From contig NZ_JAGIPH010000002.1 in assembly GCF_017877135.1 (NCBI RefSeq), positions 124,001-188,000 on the forward strand: a stretch of DNA of 64,000 bases, written 5' to 3'. This DNA is from Neorhizobium galegae (GTDB lineage: Bacteria; Pseudomonadota; Alphaproteobacteria; Rhizobiales; Rhizobiaceae). The notes beneath the pieces were generated by a model. That model searched no databases and was not told the DNA's origin. It saw nothing but the letters and a program-made list of their open reading frames with translations. Positions 18,315 through 27,305 of this stretch are shown piece after piece. The translations under genes were made by a program, and so were the position numbers. The first letter of the stretch is position 1, and every line of letters begins with the position of its first letter.

Positions 18315-19106
18315 CTATTCCTCATAGCTGTGCCCCGCCTTCAGCCCCTGGCGCACGCGGTGGGCGATTTCCAGGAATTCCGGTGTCTCGCGGATGTCGA
18401 GCGGGCGCTCCTTGGGCAGCGTCGATGTGATGACATCGGTGACGCGGCCGGGGCGAGGGCTCATTACGACGATCTTGGTGGAGAGATAGACGGCTTCGGG
18501 GATGGAGTGGGTGACGAAGCAGATGGTCTTTTTCGTGGCCGCCCAGAGCTTGAGCAGTTGTTCGTTCAAATGGTCGCGCACGATTTCGTCCAGTGCGCCA
18601 AAAGGTTCGTCCATCAGCAAAAGGTCGGCATCGAAGGCGAGCGCGCGGGCAATCGAGGCGCGTTGCTGCATGCCGCCCGAGAGCTGCCAGGGATATTTTT
18701 TGCCAAAGCCCGAGAGATTGACGAGATCGAGCATGGCCGCGACCCGCTTGTCCTGCTCGGATTTCGCGTAGCCCATGATTTCGAGCGGCAGTGCGATGTT
18801 TTTTTCGATGCTGCGCCACGGATAAAGGGCGGCGGCCTGGAACACATAGCCATAGGACCGGCTCTTGCGCGCCTCTTCCGGCGTCATGCCATTGACGGTG
18901 ATGGTGCCGGCCGTGTGCTTTTCGAGATCGGCAATGACGCGCAGAAAGGTCGTCTTGCCGCAGCCGGACGGGCCGATGAAGGAGACGAAATCGCCTTTGT
19001 TGATCTCAAGATCGACATTCGACAGCGCATGCACGGGGCCGTCATTGGTCTCGAAGGTGAGACCAAGGTTTTTGGCGGAAACGACGGATAAAGGCGAGGT
19101 AGTCAT
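18315..19106 (-). CDS. ABC transporter ATP-binding protein
   Basis: 263 residues, nitrate/sulfonate/taurine-type (SsuB/ThiZ-like) ATPase. Walker A GPSGCGKTTF near residue 46, Q-loop YVFQAAALYPW, signature LSGGMQQRASIARAL, Walker B LLLMDEPFGALDE and H-loop CFVTHSIPEA are all intact. It energises the permease pair encoded downstream. It follows the dihydropyrimidinase gene by 90 bp. The repeats and DUF559 gene now separate it from the permeases. Confidence 0.93.
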   Translation of the reverse strand: MTTSPLSVVSAKNLGLTFETNDGPVHALSNVDLEINKGDFVSFIGPSGCGKTTFLRVIADLEKHTAGTITVNGMTPEEARKSRSYGYVFQAAALYPWRSIEKNIALPLEIMGYAKSEQDKRVAAMLDLVNLSGFGKKYPWQLSGGMQQRASIARALAFDADLLLMDEPFGALDEIVRDHLNEQLLKLWAATKKTICFVTHSIPEAVYLSTKIVVMSPRPGRVTDVITSTLPKERPLDIRETPEFLEIAHRVRQGLKAGHSYEE

Positions 19107-19196
19107 GAAAAAGCCTTGTGGAGAAAAACGGAGGCGCAGGCGCCAAAACCGCCCCCGGGAGTTGGACGCCGCGTCGAAAATCGGGTCATCCGCGCC

Positions 19197-20651
19197 TCAC
19201 ACGCCCGAAGCCGGAATGCCGGTGCGTTCCACCTTGCGCGGCGCCGTCAGTTCCTTCCAGGCGGACAGCGCCTTGGAGACCGCCGAATAGGGTTCGCGGG
19301 CGACGAACTGGCCGTGGCCCTCGCGGGTCTTGATGGCGCCGTCCTCGATGGCAACCACGCCGCGGGTCAGGGTGTAGCGCGGCAGGCCCTTTACGGTCTT
19401 GCCCTCGAAGACGTTGTAATCGATGGCGGATTGCTGGCTTTTCGCGGTGATCGTCTTTTCCTTTTCCGGATCCCAGACGACGAGATCGGCATCGGCGCCG
19501 ACCAGGATTGCGCCTTTCCGCGGATAGACGTTGAGGATTTTCGCAATGTTGGTGGAGGTGACCGCGACGAACTCGTTCATGGTGATGCGGCCGGTCGCCA
19601 CGCCATAGGTCCAAAGCATCGGCATGCGATCTTCCAGACCGCCGGTGCCGTTCGGGATCTTTCGGAAATCGCCGACGCCGTATCGCTTCTGGTCGGTGGT
19701 GAAGGCGCAGTGATCGGTCGCCACCACCTGCAGGGAGCCAGAGGCCAGGCCGGCCCAGAGGCTATCCTGATGCAGCTTGTTGCGGAACGGTGGGCTCATG
19801 ACGCGCCGCGCCGCATGGTCCCAGTCGGGGTTCGAATACTCGCTTTCGTCCAGCGTCAGGTGCTGGATCAGCGGCTCGCCATAGACGCGCATGCCGTTCT
19901 GGCGGGCGCGGCGGATGGCTTCATGCGCCTGTTCGCAGGAGGTGTGGACGACGTAAAGCGGCGCGCCCGCCATATCGGCGATGATGATGGCGCGGTTGGT
20001 CGCTTCGCCTTCCACCGTCGCGGGCCTCGAATAGGCATGCGCCTCCGGGCCGTTATTGCCCTCATCCATCAGCTTGGCTTGCATGGCCGCCACCACGTCG
20101 CCGTTTTCGGCGTGGACGAGCGGCAGTGCGCCCAGCTCGGCGCAGCGCGAGAAGGAGGCGAACATCTCGTCATCGTTCACCATCAGGGCCCCCTTGTAGG
20201 CCATGAAGTGCTTGAAGGTGTTGATGCCCTTTTCCTGAACCACGGTCTTCATGTCGTTGAACACCTGCTCACCCCACCAGGTCACCGACATGTGGAAGGA
20301 ATAGTCGCAATTGGCGCGCGTCGCCTTGTTGTCCCAGCGCTTCAGCGCATCGATGAGCGACTGGCCGGGATCGGGCAGACAGAAATCCACCACCATGGTG
20401 GTGCCGCCGGCGAGCCCGGCGCGCGTGCCGCTTTCGAAATCATCGGCCGAATAGGTGCCCATGAACGGCATTTCCAGATGCACATGCGGATCGATGCCGC
20501 CGGGCATGACATAACAGCCGGTCGCGTCGAGCACCGTATTGCCGGACAGGTTCGGGCCGATCTCGACGATCTTTCCGCCGTCCACCTTCACATCCGCCTT
20601 GTAGGTAAGATCGGCGGTGACGATGGTGCCGTTTTTGATGACTGTGCTCAT
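19197..20651 (-). CDS. Dihydropyrimidinase (D-hydantoinase)
   Basis: Cyclic amidohydrolase, 484 residues, converting 5,6-dihydrouracil/dihydrothymine to N-carbamoyl-beta-amino acids, the second step of reductive pyrimidine catabolism. Binuclear metal site residues visible: H56 and H58 (GGIDPHVHLEMPF), the carboxylated lysine K147 (TFKHFMAY), histidines in LVHAENG and VVHTSCEQ, and the aspartate in VATDHCAFT. Length and motifs agree with the HydA family. It lies between the carbamoyl-amidase gene and the ABC transporter genes on the same strand, with preTA and rutR nearby. Confidence 0.95.
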   Translation of the reverse strand: MSTVIKNGTIVTADLTYKADVKVDGGKIVEIGPNLSGNTVLDATGCYVMPGGIDPHVHLEMPFMGTYSADDFESGTRAGLAGGTTMVVDFCLPDPGQSLIDALKRWDNKATRANCDYSFHMSVTWWGEQVFNDMKTVVQEKGINTFKHFMAYKGALMVNDDEMFASFSRCAELGALPLVHAENGDVVAAMQAKLMDEGNNGPEAHAYSRPATVEGEATNRAIIIADMAGAPLYVVHTSCEQAHEAIRRARQNGMRVYGEPLIQHLTLDESEYSNPDWDHAARRVMSPPFRNKLHQDSLWAGLASGSLQVVATDHCAFTTDQKRYGVGDFRKIPNGTGGLEDRMPMLWTYGVATGRITMNEFVAVTSTNIAKILNVYPRKGAILVGADADLVVWDPEKEKTITAKSQQSAIDYNVFEGKTVKGLPRYTLTRGVVAIEDGAIKTREGHGQFVAREPYSAVSKALSAWKELTAPRKVERTGIPASGV

Positions 20652-20753
20652 GGGTCCCGTTCCCTCTCTTCTTTATAGGAGGACCACCGGCAGCATCGGT
20701 GCCGGCGGCCCGATGCTTATCGTCGTTTTGCTGGTGCGGTATGGCGGCGGTCC

Positions 20754-20957
20754 TCAAACCTCCACGAGGTCGAGGCGCCGCTCCACGCGGTCGAGCCGCT
20801 GGTCGATGTGATCAACGCGGCGCGAGATACTGGCATATTGCTGCTCGAGGATGCCGAGGCGGCCCTTGATTTCCAGAAGGTCCTGGGAATGCCGATCCTG
20901 CGTTGCCCGGATCGCCCTGAGATGTTCCAGCACCAGATTTTCCGACGCAGGTGACAT
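20754..20957 (-). CDS. Small coiled-coil protein (paralogue of the gene at 4347)
   Basis: 67 residues from the ATG at 20957 (GCGGAG ribosome site). Almost entirely helical with heptad charge spacing: VLEHLRAIRATQDRHSQDL, then ISRRVDHIDQRLDRVERRLD. Its first third matches the product at 4347. The function of this rhizobial family is unknown. It is tucked between the amidase and dihydropyrimidinase genes on the same strand and is probably co-transcribed with them. Confidence 0.7.
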   Translation of the reverse strand: MSPASENLVLEHLRAIRATQDRHSQDLLEIKGRLGILEQQYASISRRVDHIDQRLDRVERRLDLVEV

Positions 20958-21006
20958 GTCTTTGTCTCCGCTTGGTGTTCTGGCGGCAATTGTAGCCTGA
21001 AAGGTA

Positions 21007-22269
21007 TCACCCCACAATCTCCGCCGTTTCAACCACCGCGTGAAACAGCACGTCGCAGCCGGCGGCGGCCCATTCCTTGGAAATCTCTTCCGCTTCGTTG
21101 TGGGAAAGCCCGCCGACGCAGGGGCAGAAGATCATGGTGGACGGTGCAAGTTTTGCCGCCCAGCAGGCATCGTGTCCGGCGCCGGAAATGATGTCCATGT
21201 GGCTGTAGCCGAGCTTTTCGGCCGCCGAGCGCACCCGTTCCACCAGAACCGGATCGAACGTCACCGGATCGAAATGGCCGACCGCCTCTACAGCGCAGCC
21301 GACGCCGAGCGGTGCGCAGATCTTTGCCGCTTCCGCCTCGATTTTCGCGCGCATGCGGTCCAGCTTTTCCTGGGACGGCGTGCGAAGGTCGACGGTGAAC
21401 ACCACCTTGCCCGGCAGAACATTGCGGGAATTGGGGGAGAAGAACACCTGGCCGACACCGGCAACGGCACCCGGTTGTTCTTCCATGGCCACGCCCTGCA
21501 CCATCTCGATGATGCGCGACAGGGCAAGACCGGCATTCACCCGCATGGCCATCGGCGTGGAGCCCGTATGGGCTTCGCGGCCGGTCAGCGTGAACTCCAG
21601 CCACCAGAGGCCCTGGCAATGGGTGACGACGCCGATCTGCTTCTCGTCCGCTTCGAGGATCGGGCCCTGCTCGATGTGGTATTCAAAATAGGCGTGCATC
21701 TTGCGCGCGCCGACCTCTTCCTCGCCCAGCCAACCGATGCGCTTCAACTCCTCGCCATAGGTCTTGCCGTCGGGGTCTTTGCGGCCATAGGCATAGTCCA
21801 GCGAATGCACGCCGGCAAACACGCCGGAGGCGAGCATGGCCGGGGCAAAGCGTGCGCCTTCCTCGTTCGCCCAGTTGGTAACGACGATCGGGTGCTTGGT
21901 CTTGATGTTGAGGTCGTTCAGCGTGCGCACGACTTCGAGCCCCGCCAGCACGCCCAGCACGCCGTCATATTTGCCGCCGGTCGGCTGCGTGTCGAGATGG
22001 CTGCCGATATAGACGGGAAGCGCATCCGGATCAGTGCCGGCGCGCGTGGCAAACATCGTGCCCATCTTGTCGACGCCCATGCTGAGGCCTTCCGCCTCGC
22101 ACCAGCGCTTGAAAAGATGCCGACCGTCTGAATCTTCATCCGTCAGGGTCTGGCGATTGTTGCCGCCGGCAATGCCGGGACCGATTTTCGCCATTTCCGT
22201 CAGCATATCCCACAGCCGATCGCCGTTCACGCGCAAGTTCTCGCCTGGTGCCGCCACCATTTGCGTCAT
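21007..22269 (-). CDS. hyuC: M20-family N-carbamoyl-amino-acid amidase / beta-ureidopropionase
   Basis: 420 residues, metal-dependent M20 amidase. Metal ligands lie in GSHLDTQPTGGKYDGVLG (His, Asp), ANEEGARF (Glu pair), FEYHIEQGP (His) and GLSHNEAEEIS (His). The family covers N-carbamoyl-beta-alanine amidohydrolase, L-N-carbamoylase and allantoate amidohydrolase. Position next to dihydropyrimidinase and opposite rutR favours hydrolysis of N-carbamoyl-beta-alanine to beta-alanine, CO2 and ammonia, the third pyrimidine step. Allantoate amidohydrolase remains a possible alternative that sequence alone cannot exclude. Divergent from rutR across a RutR-like operator. Confidence 0.88.
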   Translation of the reverse strand: MTQMVAAPGENLRVNGDRLWDMLTEMAKIGPGIAGGNNRQTLTDEDSDGRHLFKRWCEAEGLSMGVDKMGTMFATRAGTDPDALPVYIGSHLDTQPTGGKYDGVLGVLAGLEVVRTLNDLNIKTKHPIVVTNWANEEGARFAPAMLASGVFAGVHSLDYAYGRKDPDGKTYGEELKRIGWLGEEEVGARKMHAYFEYHIEQGPILEADEKQIGVVTHCQGLWWLEFTLTGREAHTGSTPMAMRVNAGLALSRIIEMVQGVAMEEQPGAVAGVGQVFFSPNSRNVLPGKVVFTVDLRTPSQEKLDRMRAKIEAEAAKICAPLGVGCAVEAVGHFDPVTFDPVLVERVRSAAEKLGYSHMDIISGAGHDACWAAKLAPSTMIFCPCVGGLSHNEAEEISKEWAAAGCDVLFHAVVETAEIVG

Positions 22270-22390
22270 CCTTCATGTCTGTTTCAGTCGGTTATGTGAG
22301 GCACGACCGCTGTTCCCTTAAGGTCCCGGCGCGCGCCTCTTGTTACGAAGCAAGCAATGGCTTGCCTTTGTCGGGTGCGTCGCCGATAAA

Positions 22391-22406
22391 TTGACCGGTT
22401 GGTAAA
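22391..22406. promoter_or_regulatory. RutR-like operator in the hyuC-rutR divergent promoter
   Basis: TTGACCGGTTGGTAAA agrees with the RutR consensus TTGACCA-N2-TGGTCAA in most positions and has 6-4-6 dyad symmetry. It is 122 bp before the amidase start and 145 bp before the rutR start. A similar site precedes preT at 27113. Confidence 0.7.
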
Positions 22407-22550
22407 ACCTTACAATTTCCGTGGGTGCACTCAAGTCGAAAAACGTACACTGTCGTGAAAAATGAGCAGAAATCCGGCAGCAGGGTTTCCGGGGTAAAAT
22501 TTGTGCATCTGCGTCTTGCCGCGGGCGGTGCAAGAGGAGATAACGACACC

Positions 22551-23192
22551 ATGATTCCAAGAGCGGCGAAGACGCAGCGGCGAACGCGCATCCAGGAGGA
22601 GAAAGAGGAAAAAATCCTCGAAGCGGCGCTGGACGTCTTTTCCGCCTATGGCTTTCGTGGCGCAACGATCGATCAGATCGCTGAGGCCGCGGGCATGTCG
22701 AAACCCAATCTGCTCTATTATTTCCGCACCAAGGAGGCGGTGCACCGCACGCTTCTCGATCGCATGCTGTTTACCTGGCTGGAGCCGCTGAAGGCCTTTG
22801 ATGCGGACGGCGATCCGGAGACGGAAATCCGCTCCTATATTCGCCGCAAGCTTGAAATGTCACGGGATTTTCCCCGCGAAAGCCGGCTCTTTGCCAATGA
22901 GATCCTGCAGGGCGCACCGCATATCGAAGACGAGTTGACCGGTCCGCTGAAAGCGCTGGTGGACGAGAAGGCGCAGGTGATCCGAGCCTGGGCCAAGGCC
23001 GGCAAGATTGTCCGATGCGATCCGTACCACCTGATCTTTTCGATCTGGTCGACCACCCAGCATTATGCCGATTTCGACGTGCAGGTGCGCGCCGTTCTGG
23101 GCGACAAGGCCGGCGAGGGGCGGTTCGAGGATGCGGCCCGCTATCTGGAAGAGCTTTTTCTGCGCGGGCTGAAGGTGGAAAAAGCGCCTTAA
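22551..23192 (+). CDS. rutR: TetR-family regulator of pyrimidine catabolism, RutR
   Basis: 213 residues from the ATG at 22551 (AAGAGGAGATAACG ribosome site). The N-terminal helix-turn-helix (FSAYGFRGATIDQIAEAAGMSKPNLLYYF) and the ligand domain follow E. coli RutR closely, including the LEMSRDFPRESRLF segment, ELTGPLKALVDEKA and LIFSIWSTTQHYADFDVQV. RutR binds uracil/thymine, which releases it from DNA. The two RutR-like boxes in this window, one at its own divergent promoter and one before preT, fit that role. Confidence 0.93.
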   Translation: MIPRAAKTQRRTRIQEEKEEKILEAALDVFSAYGFRGATIDQIAEAAGMSKPNLLYYFRTKEAVHRTLLDRMLFTWLEPLKAFDADGDPETEIRSYIRRKLEMSRDFPRESRLFANEILQGAPHIEDELTGPLKALVDEKAQVIRAWAKAGKIVRCDPYHLIFSIWSTTQHYADFDVQVRAVLGDKAGEGRFEDAARYLEELFLRGLKVEKAP

Positions 23193-23196
23193 AGCG

Positions 23197-23397
23197 TCAC
23201 ATCCTGCGCGCGGCAAGCCGCCGCTTGTCCTCGTCCAGATGCCGCAGGCCCCGTTCGGTGAGGCGCATCTGCCGCTTCTGGAACTCTCCGCGCACCTCGA
23301 TGAACCCTTGTTCCTCGGCTTCGCCCAACGTCTTCAGGCTGGTGCCCTTCGGCGGAGACTGCCAGCCCGCGCCAACCGCGCTGTGCAGCAAAACCAT
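23197..23397 (-). CDS. Small winged-helix-like hypothetical protein
   Basis: 66 residues from the ATG at 23397 (an in-frame start exists at 23469). The sequence KTLGEAEEQGFIEVRGEFQKRQMRLTERGLRHLDE resembles the recognition wing of MarR/PadR-like regulators without a complete helix-turn-helix in front of it. It could be a single-domain regulator or a remnant. It is convergent with rutR, ending 4 bp from its stop. No function assigned. Confidence 0.5.
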   Translation of the reverse strand: MVLLHSAVGAGWQSPPKGTSLKTLGEAEEQGFIEVRGEFQKRQMRLTERGLRHLDEDKRRLAARRM

Positions 23398-23542
23398 GAT
23401 CTTGATAATGTTGTTTCTCCAGAGCAGAAAAGGTGAGGTGATACCACGGAGGTGGCGGGCGTTCGCCACAGAGTGGGATTAGCCCTTACCGCATTGGTGC
23501 TGATTTGTAACGTGGGTTGGGCAGGGGATCGTTCTCGATCAC

Positions 23543-23926
23543 TCAGTTCGTCGCCTTCCCGGGCATGTAAAGTCGCACGCCTGCCTTTTCAGCCGCTGCC
23601 GCCAGGCGCCGGTCTCTTGTCCACAGAGATGATCGGCGATCGAGCAAGGTCGAAGCCAGCAGATGCGCATCTGTATAGCCGATCCCCATGCTGAAGATGG
23701 AATGGCGGTTGATCATAACCATCACCTCCTGATGCGTCGCGACGACAGCCTGCCGCTGTTGTGCCAAAAGCTCCAGCACAGTGTCGCGGTTTCGAAGACT
23801 GCCAAGCGCCAGTTCGCCGATGACGAACGGGTGGCACAGCAGTTCGTCCTCCTCGATGATCCGCCGCAACTCATCATCCGGGGATCGGAAGTGATCAATC
23901 CAGATCGACGTATCGACCAGGATCAT
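23543..23926 (-). CDS. vapC: VapC-type PIN-domain toxin
   Basis: 127 residues. The PIN-domain acidic active site is complete: D5 (MILVDTSIWID), E38 (VIGELALG), D86 (GYTDAHLLAS) and D105 (WTRDRRL). VapC toxins cleave specific RNAs, often initiator tRNA. Its start overlaps the stop of the upstream antitoxin gene (ATGA), the standard vapBC order. It lies between rutR and preA. Confidence 0.92.
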   Translation of the reverse strand: MILVDTSIWIDHFRSPDDELRRIIEEDELLCHPFVIGELALGSLRNRDTVLELLAQQRQAVVATHQEVMVMINRHSIFSMGIGYTDAHLLASTLLDRRSSLWTRDRRLAAAAEKAGVRLYMPGKATN

Positions 23927-24123
23927 TGAGCGGCGCCAGTTCGGCGGCGAGGTGCCGCCTCTGCATCCGGCATGGAGCCTCCCAGCGCGATGAGGCGCTT
24001 GCCGGACTCGACGCGGACAAGTGTTTCCAGCGCCTGTCGCACAAGCGCTACCGTCTCTTTCGTGCCGGTCAGGGCACGGGCGCGTTCTAGAAGTTGGTCA
24101 TCAAGGTTGATGGTGGATCGCAT
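23923..24123 (-). CDS. vapB: VapB-type antitoxin
   Basis: 66 residues from the ATG at 24123. N-terminal ribbon-helix-helix-like segment MRSTINLDDQLLERARALTG, then KETVALVRQALETLVR, the pattern of the VapB/DUF2191 antitoxin group that pairs with PIN toxins. The proline- and arginine-rich C-terminus should wrap the toxin. Overlaps vapC by 4 bp and precedes it, as expected for autoregulated type II modules. Confidence 0.88.
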   Translation of the reverse strand: MRSTINLDDQLLERARALTGTKETVALVRQALETLVRVESGKRLIALGGSMPDAEAAPRRRTGAAQ

Positions 24124-24318
24124 GGCAAGTGCCCTCTCAAGCATCAATTATAACGCCATTTGGTGCCGAATTCTACGCCTGAGGAACCGCTATCACGGCG
24201 CTCTTGTCGTTCAGCGAAGAGAAGCGAGGGATTATCAAACCAATAGATGCTCCATACGCGCGTTTTGAGCATGAAGAAGATATGCCTTGGCCTCAGGGGG
24301 CTAGAAGCAACCGAAGAA

Positions 24319-24340
24319 GCGGGGCACCTTGGCGCCCCGC
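24319..24340 (-). terminator. Terminator downstream of preA
   Basis: GCGGGGC - ACCTTGGC - GCCCCGC forms a 7-bp GC stem with inner CC/GG pairing. On the minus strand it is followed by TTCTTCGGTTGCTTC. It is 16 bp past the preA stop. The rest of the 24124-24355 gap shows no gene. Confidence 0.6.
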
Positions 24341-24355
24341 CTGCCTTAGATCCTC

Positions 24356-25669
24356 TTACTCCGCAGCCACCTGTGCCATCGGGTTGTTCGGATGCTGCGT
24401 CCAGTTGGCGTAAGTCGGGTCCACCACCTTGCCGGTGCGCTTGTCCAATTCGCCGGCCGGCAGTGTTTCCATGGTGATGCAGTTTTCCACCGGGCAGACA
24501 TTGACGCAGAGGTTGCAGCCGACGCACTCCTCTTCGATTACCTCGAAATGTCGCACCCCATCGACCATGTGCGTGATTGCCTGGTGGGAGGTGTCTTCGC
24601 AGGCAATGTGGCAGCGGCCGCATTTGATGCAGGCGTCCTGGTCGATATGGGCTTTGGCCACATAATTGAGGTTGAGATACTGCCAGTCAGTGACATTGCC
24701 GACGGCGCGGCCGGTAATGTCGTCGAGCGTCTTGTGGCCCTTCTCGTCCATCCAGTCGGAGAGGCCGGATATCATCTCTTGGACGATCTTGAAGCCATAG
24801 GTCATGGCGGCCGTGCAGACCTGCACATTGCCGGCGCCCAATGCCAGGAATTCTGCCGCATCGCGCCAGGTGGTGACGCCGCCGATGCCGGAGATCGGCA
24901 TGCGGTAGGTTTCCGGATCGCGGGCGATTTCGGCCACCATGTTCAGCGCGATCGGCTTCACCGCCGGGCCGCAATAGCCGCCATGGCTGCCTTTTCCTCC
25001 AATGGAGGGATTGGGCGAAAACGTATCGAGATCGACCGAGACGATGGAGGATATGGTGTTGATCAGCGAAACGGCATCGGTACCGCCGCGCTTGGCCGCG
25101 CGTGCCGGGTGGCGGATATCGGTGATGTTGGGCGTCAGCTTCGTGATCACCGGCATGCGGGTGTACTGCTTGCACCAGCGCACCACCATTTCGATATATT
25201 CCGGCACCTGACCGACGGCCGATCCCATGCCGCGCTCCGACATGCCGTGTGGACAGCCGAAATTCAGCTCGATGCCATCGACACCGGTTTCTTCGACCAG
25301 CGGCAGGATGGCGCGCCACTCTTCCTCCACGCAAGGCACCATGATCGAGGCGACCAGCGCCCGGTCGGGCCAGTTCATCTTGACCTGCTTCATTTCACGC
25401 AGGTTCGTCTGCAGGTCACGGTCGGTGATGAGTTCGATATTGTTGAGGCCCAGAAGCCTGCGGTCGGCGCCCCAGATCGCGCCATAGCGCGGGCCATTGA
25501 CGTTGACGACCGGCGGGCCTTCCGAGCCGAGTGTCTTCCACACGACGCCGCCCCAGCCCGCCTTGAAGGCGCGCTCCACGTTATAGGCCTTGTCGGTGGG
25601 GGGCGCGGATGCGAGCCAGAAGGGGTTCGGCGATGTGATGCCGACAAAATTATTGCGCAGATCAGCCAT
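24356..25669 (-). CDS. preA: NAD(P)-dependent dihydropyrimidine dehydrogenase subunit PreA
   Basis: 437 residues. The N-terminal FMN-binding TIM barrel of the dihydroorotate dehydrogenase type has LNFGCPHGMSERGMGSAVGQ with the catalytic cysteine region, and GIGGVTTWRDAAEF for phosphate binding. The C-terminal ferredoxin domain carries two 4Fe-4S motifs, CIKCGRCHIAC and CVGCNLCVNVCP. With PreT it reduces uracil/thymine to the dihydro form, the first step of the reductive pathway. It is 18 bp downstream of preT. Confidence 0.96.
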   Translation of the reverse strand: MADLRNNFVGITSPNPFWLASAPPTDKAYNVERAFKAGWGGVVWKTLGSEGPPVVNVNGPRYGAIWGADRRLLGLNNIELITDRDLQTNLREMKQVKMNWPDRALVASIMVPCVEEEWRAILPLVEETGVDGIELNFGCPHGMSERGMGSAVGQVPEYIEMVVRWCKQYTRMPVITKLTPNITDIRHPARAAKRGGTDAVSLINTISSIVSVDLDTFSPNPSIGGKGSHGGYCGPAVKPIALNMVAEIARDPETYRMPISGIGGVTTWRDAAEFLALGAGNVQVCTAAMTYGFKIVQEMISGLSDWMDEKGHKTLDDITGRAVGNVTDWQYLNLNYVAKAHIDQDACIKCGRCHIACEDTSHQAITHMVDGVRHFEVIEEECVGCNLCVNVCPVENCITMETLPAGELDKRTGKVVDPTYANWTQHPNNPMAQVAAE

Positions 25670-25687
25670 GGTTCATCCTCCCCCTGT

Positions 25688-27049
25688 TCACGCGACAGCC
25701 ACGGCCGGCTGACCGGCTGCGGCAAGATGACGATGAATGGCGTCCGCCGCATCGCGGCCATGGGCCACGGCCTGAACGGTCAGGTCCTCGCCGCGGTTGG
25801 TGCAGTCGCCTCCCGCATAGACGCCGTCCATGGAGGTTCGACAGTGCTCGTCGATGACGATGCGGCCGCGCTCCATCGCAAGGGTCCCGAGCCCGCTTGC
25901 CCGAAACGACTGGCCGATGGCCTTCAGCACCTGATCGCAGGCGATGACGCCCGTTTCGCCGGTGCCGGTCAGGTGACCGTCGCGCAGCGCCGTATAGTCC
26001 AGTTCGATGCCGGCCACTGCGCCGTCGCGGCCCAAGATGCGCTTCGGCGACAGCCAGTGGCGGATCAGCACGCCTTTGGAGGCCGCCAGATCCTGTTCGT
26101 ATTCGGAGGCGTTCATCTGGTCCTTGCCGCGCCGGTAGCAGATCGTCACCTCTTCGGCACCGAGCAGCTTTGCCTGGATGGCCGCATCGATGGCCGTCAT
26201 GCCGCCGCCGAGCACAACGACGCGCCGGCCAATCGGGACATCGGCCTTGTTTTCGGCCTGGCGAAGAGCAGCAATGAAATCCACCGCATCATCGACACCG
26301 GCAAGATCTTCGCCCTCAAGACCGAGTGCGTTGACGCCGGCAAGGCCAAGGCCGAGAAACACCGCGTCGTAATCGCGGGTGAGGTCCGACAGCGAGAAAT
26401 CGCGGCCGAGCGCGTGGCCGTTGCGGATCTCGATCCCGCCGATGGCGAGCAGATAGTCCACCTCGCGCTGGGCGAAATCATCGGCTGCCTTGTAGGCGGC
26501 AATGCCATATTCGTTGAGCCCGCCGGGTTTTTCGCGGGCGTCGAAGACGATGGCGGTGTGGCCGTTGAGGGCAGCCCGGTGCGCGCAGGCAAGGCCCGCC
26601 GGGCCGGCGCCGACCACGGCGATGGTTTTGCCGGTTTCTGGCGCGCGGGCAAAAAACTGCCGGCCGGTCTCCATGGCAATATCGGTGGCATAGCGCTGCA
26701 GCCGGCCGATCTCGACGGGTCTGTCTTCCGCCGTGTGGCGCACGCAGGCTTCCTCACACAGCGTTTCGGTGGGACAGACGCGGGCGCACATGCCGCCGAG
26801 ACTGTTTTGCGAGAAAATGGTGCGGGCAGCGCCCAGCGGATTGGCCGTCGAGATCTGCCGGATGAACAGCGGAATGTCGATGGCGGTGGGACAGGCCGTC
26901 ATGCACGGCGCGTCGTGGCAGAAGTAACAGCGATCGGCCGCGACAAGCGCTTCGTGCCGGTCGAACCGTGGATGTAGGTCGGAAAAATTACGCTCGTAGT
27001 CCGCAGGTGCCAGCCGGCCGCCTGCAATGCCGCTTCCCAGTCTGTCCAT
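25688..27049 (-). CDS. preT: NAD(P)-dependent dihydropyrimidine dehydrogenase subunit PreT
   Basis: 453 residues from the ATG at 27049, where the family opening DRLGSGIAGGRLAPADYERNF begins; the frame also opens upstream to 27151 through the operator, so that extension is rejected. Two N-terminal cysteine clusters for 4Fe-4S centres (CYFCHDAPCMTACPT and GGMCARVCPTETLCEEAC) precede FAD-binding GAGPAGLACAHRA and NAD(P)-binding VVLGGGMTAIDAAIQAK. It passes electrons from NAD(P)H to PreA. A RutR-like operator sits 64 bp upstream. Confidence 0.95.
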   Translation of the reverse strand: MDRLGSGIAGGRLAPADYERNFSDLHPRFDRHEALVAADRCYFCHDAPCMTACPTAIDIPLFIRQISTANPLGAARTIFSQNSLGGMCARVCPTETLCEEACVRHTAEDRPVEIGRLQRYATDIAMETGRQFFARAPETGKTIAVVGAGPAGLACAHRAALNGHTAIVFDAREKPGGLNEYGIAAYKAADDFAQREVDYLLAIGGIEIRNGHALGRDFSLSDLTRDYDAVFLGLGLAGVNALGLEGEDLAGVDDAVDFIAALRQAENKADVPIGRRVVVLGGGMTAIDAAIQAKLLGAEEVTICYRRGKDQMNASEYEQDLAASKGVLIRHWLSPKRILGRDGAVAGIELDYTALRDGHLTGTGETGVIACDQVLKAIGQSFRASGLGTLAMERGRIVIDEHCRTSMDGVYAGGDCTNRGEDLTVQAVAHGRDAADAIHRHLAAAGQPAVAVA

Positions 27050-27112
27050 GTTGCATCCCTCTTTTATCATGGAATTCTTACGCAACTGAGGAAGCGTAAC
27101 ACGGTCAAAATT

Positions 27113-27128
27113 TTTATCAAACGGTAAA
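27113..27128. promoter_or_regulatory. RutR-like operator upstream of preTA
   Basis: TTTATCAAACGGTAAA has the same 6-4-6 dyad as the box at 22391 and shares its right half GGTAAA. It is centred about 71 bp before the preT ATG. It is weaker than the first site in the left half. Confidence 0.55.
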
Positions 27129-27305
27129 ATTTTGGATCTGCGTTTCGTCAAATCACCCGCCGCTCAGGCCATTGTTGGCGTTGGCGGACTAATCATGATG
27201 CAAACAGTCAAGTTTATTCTTTACTCGATTTCTCATGTTATCTATGGTGCCGCCCAAGCGCCCCGCCAGGGGAAATGACTCGGACGATGAAGAGGAAGAC
27301 GAGCC

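Noticed and set aside
17855-18325. N-terminal extension of the DUF559 frame through the repeats
   Set aside because: Translates the palindromic repeats into low-complexity Pro/Arg-rich sequence; the DUF559 family starts at 17854.
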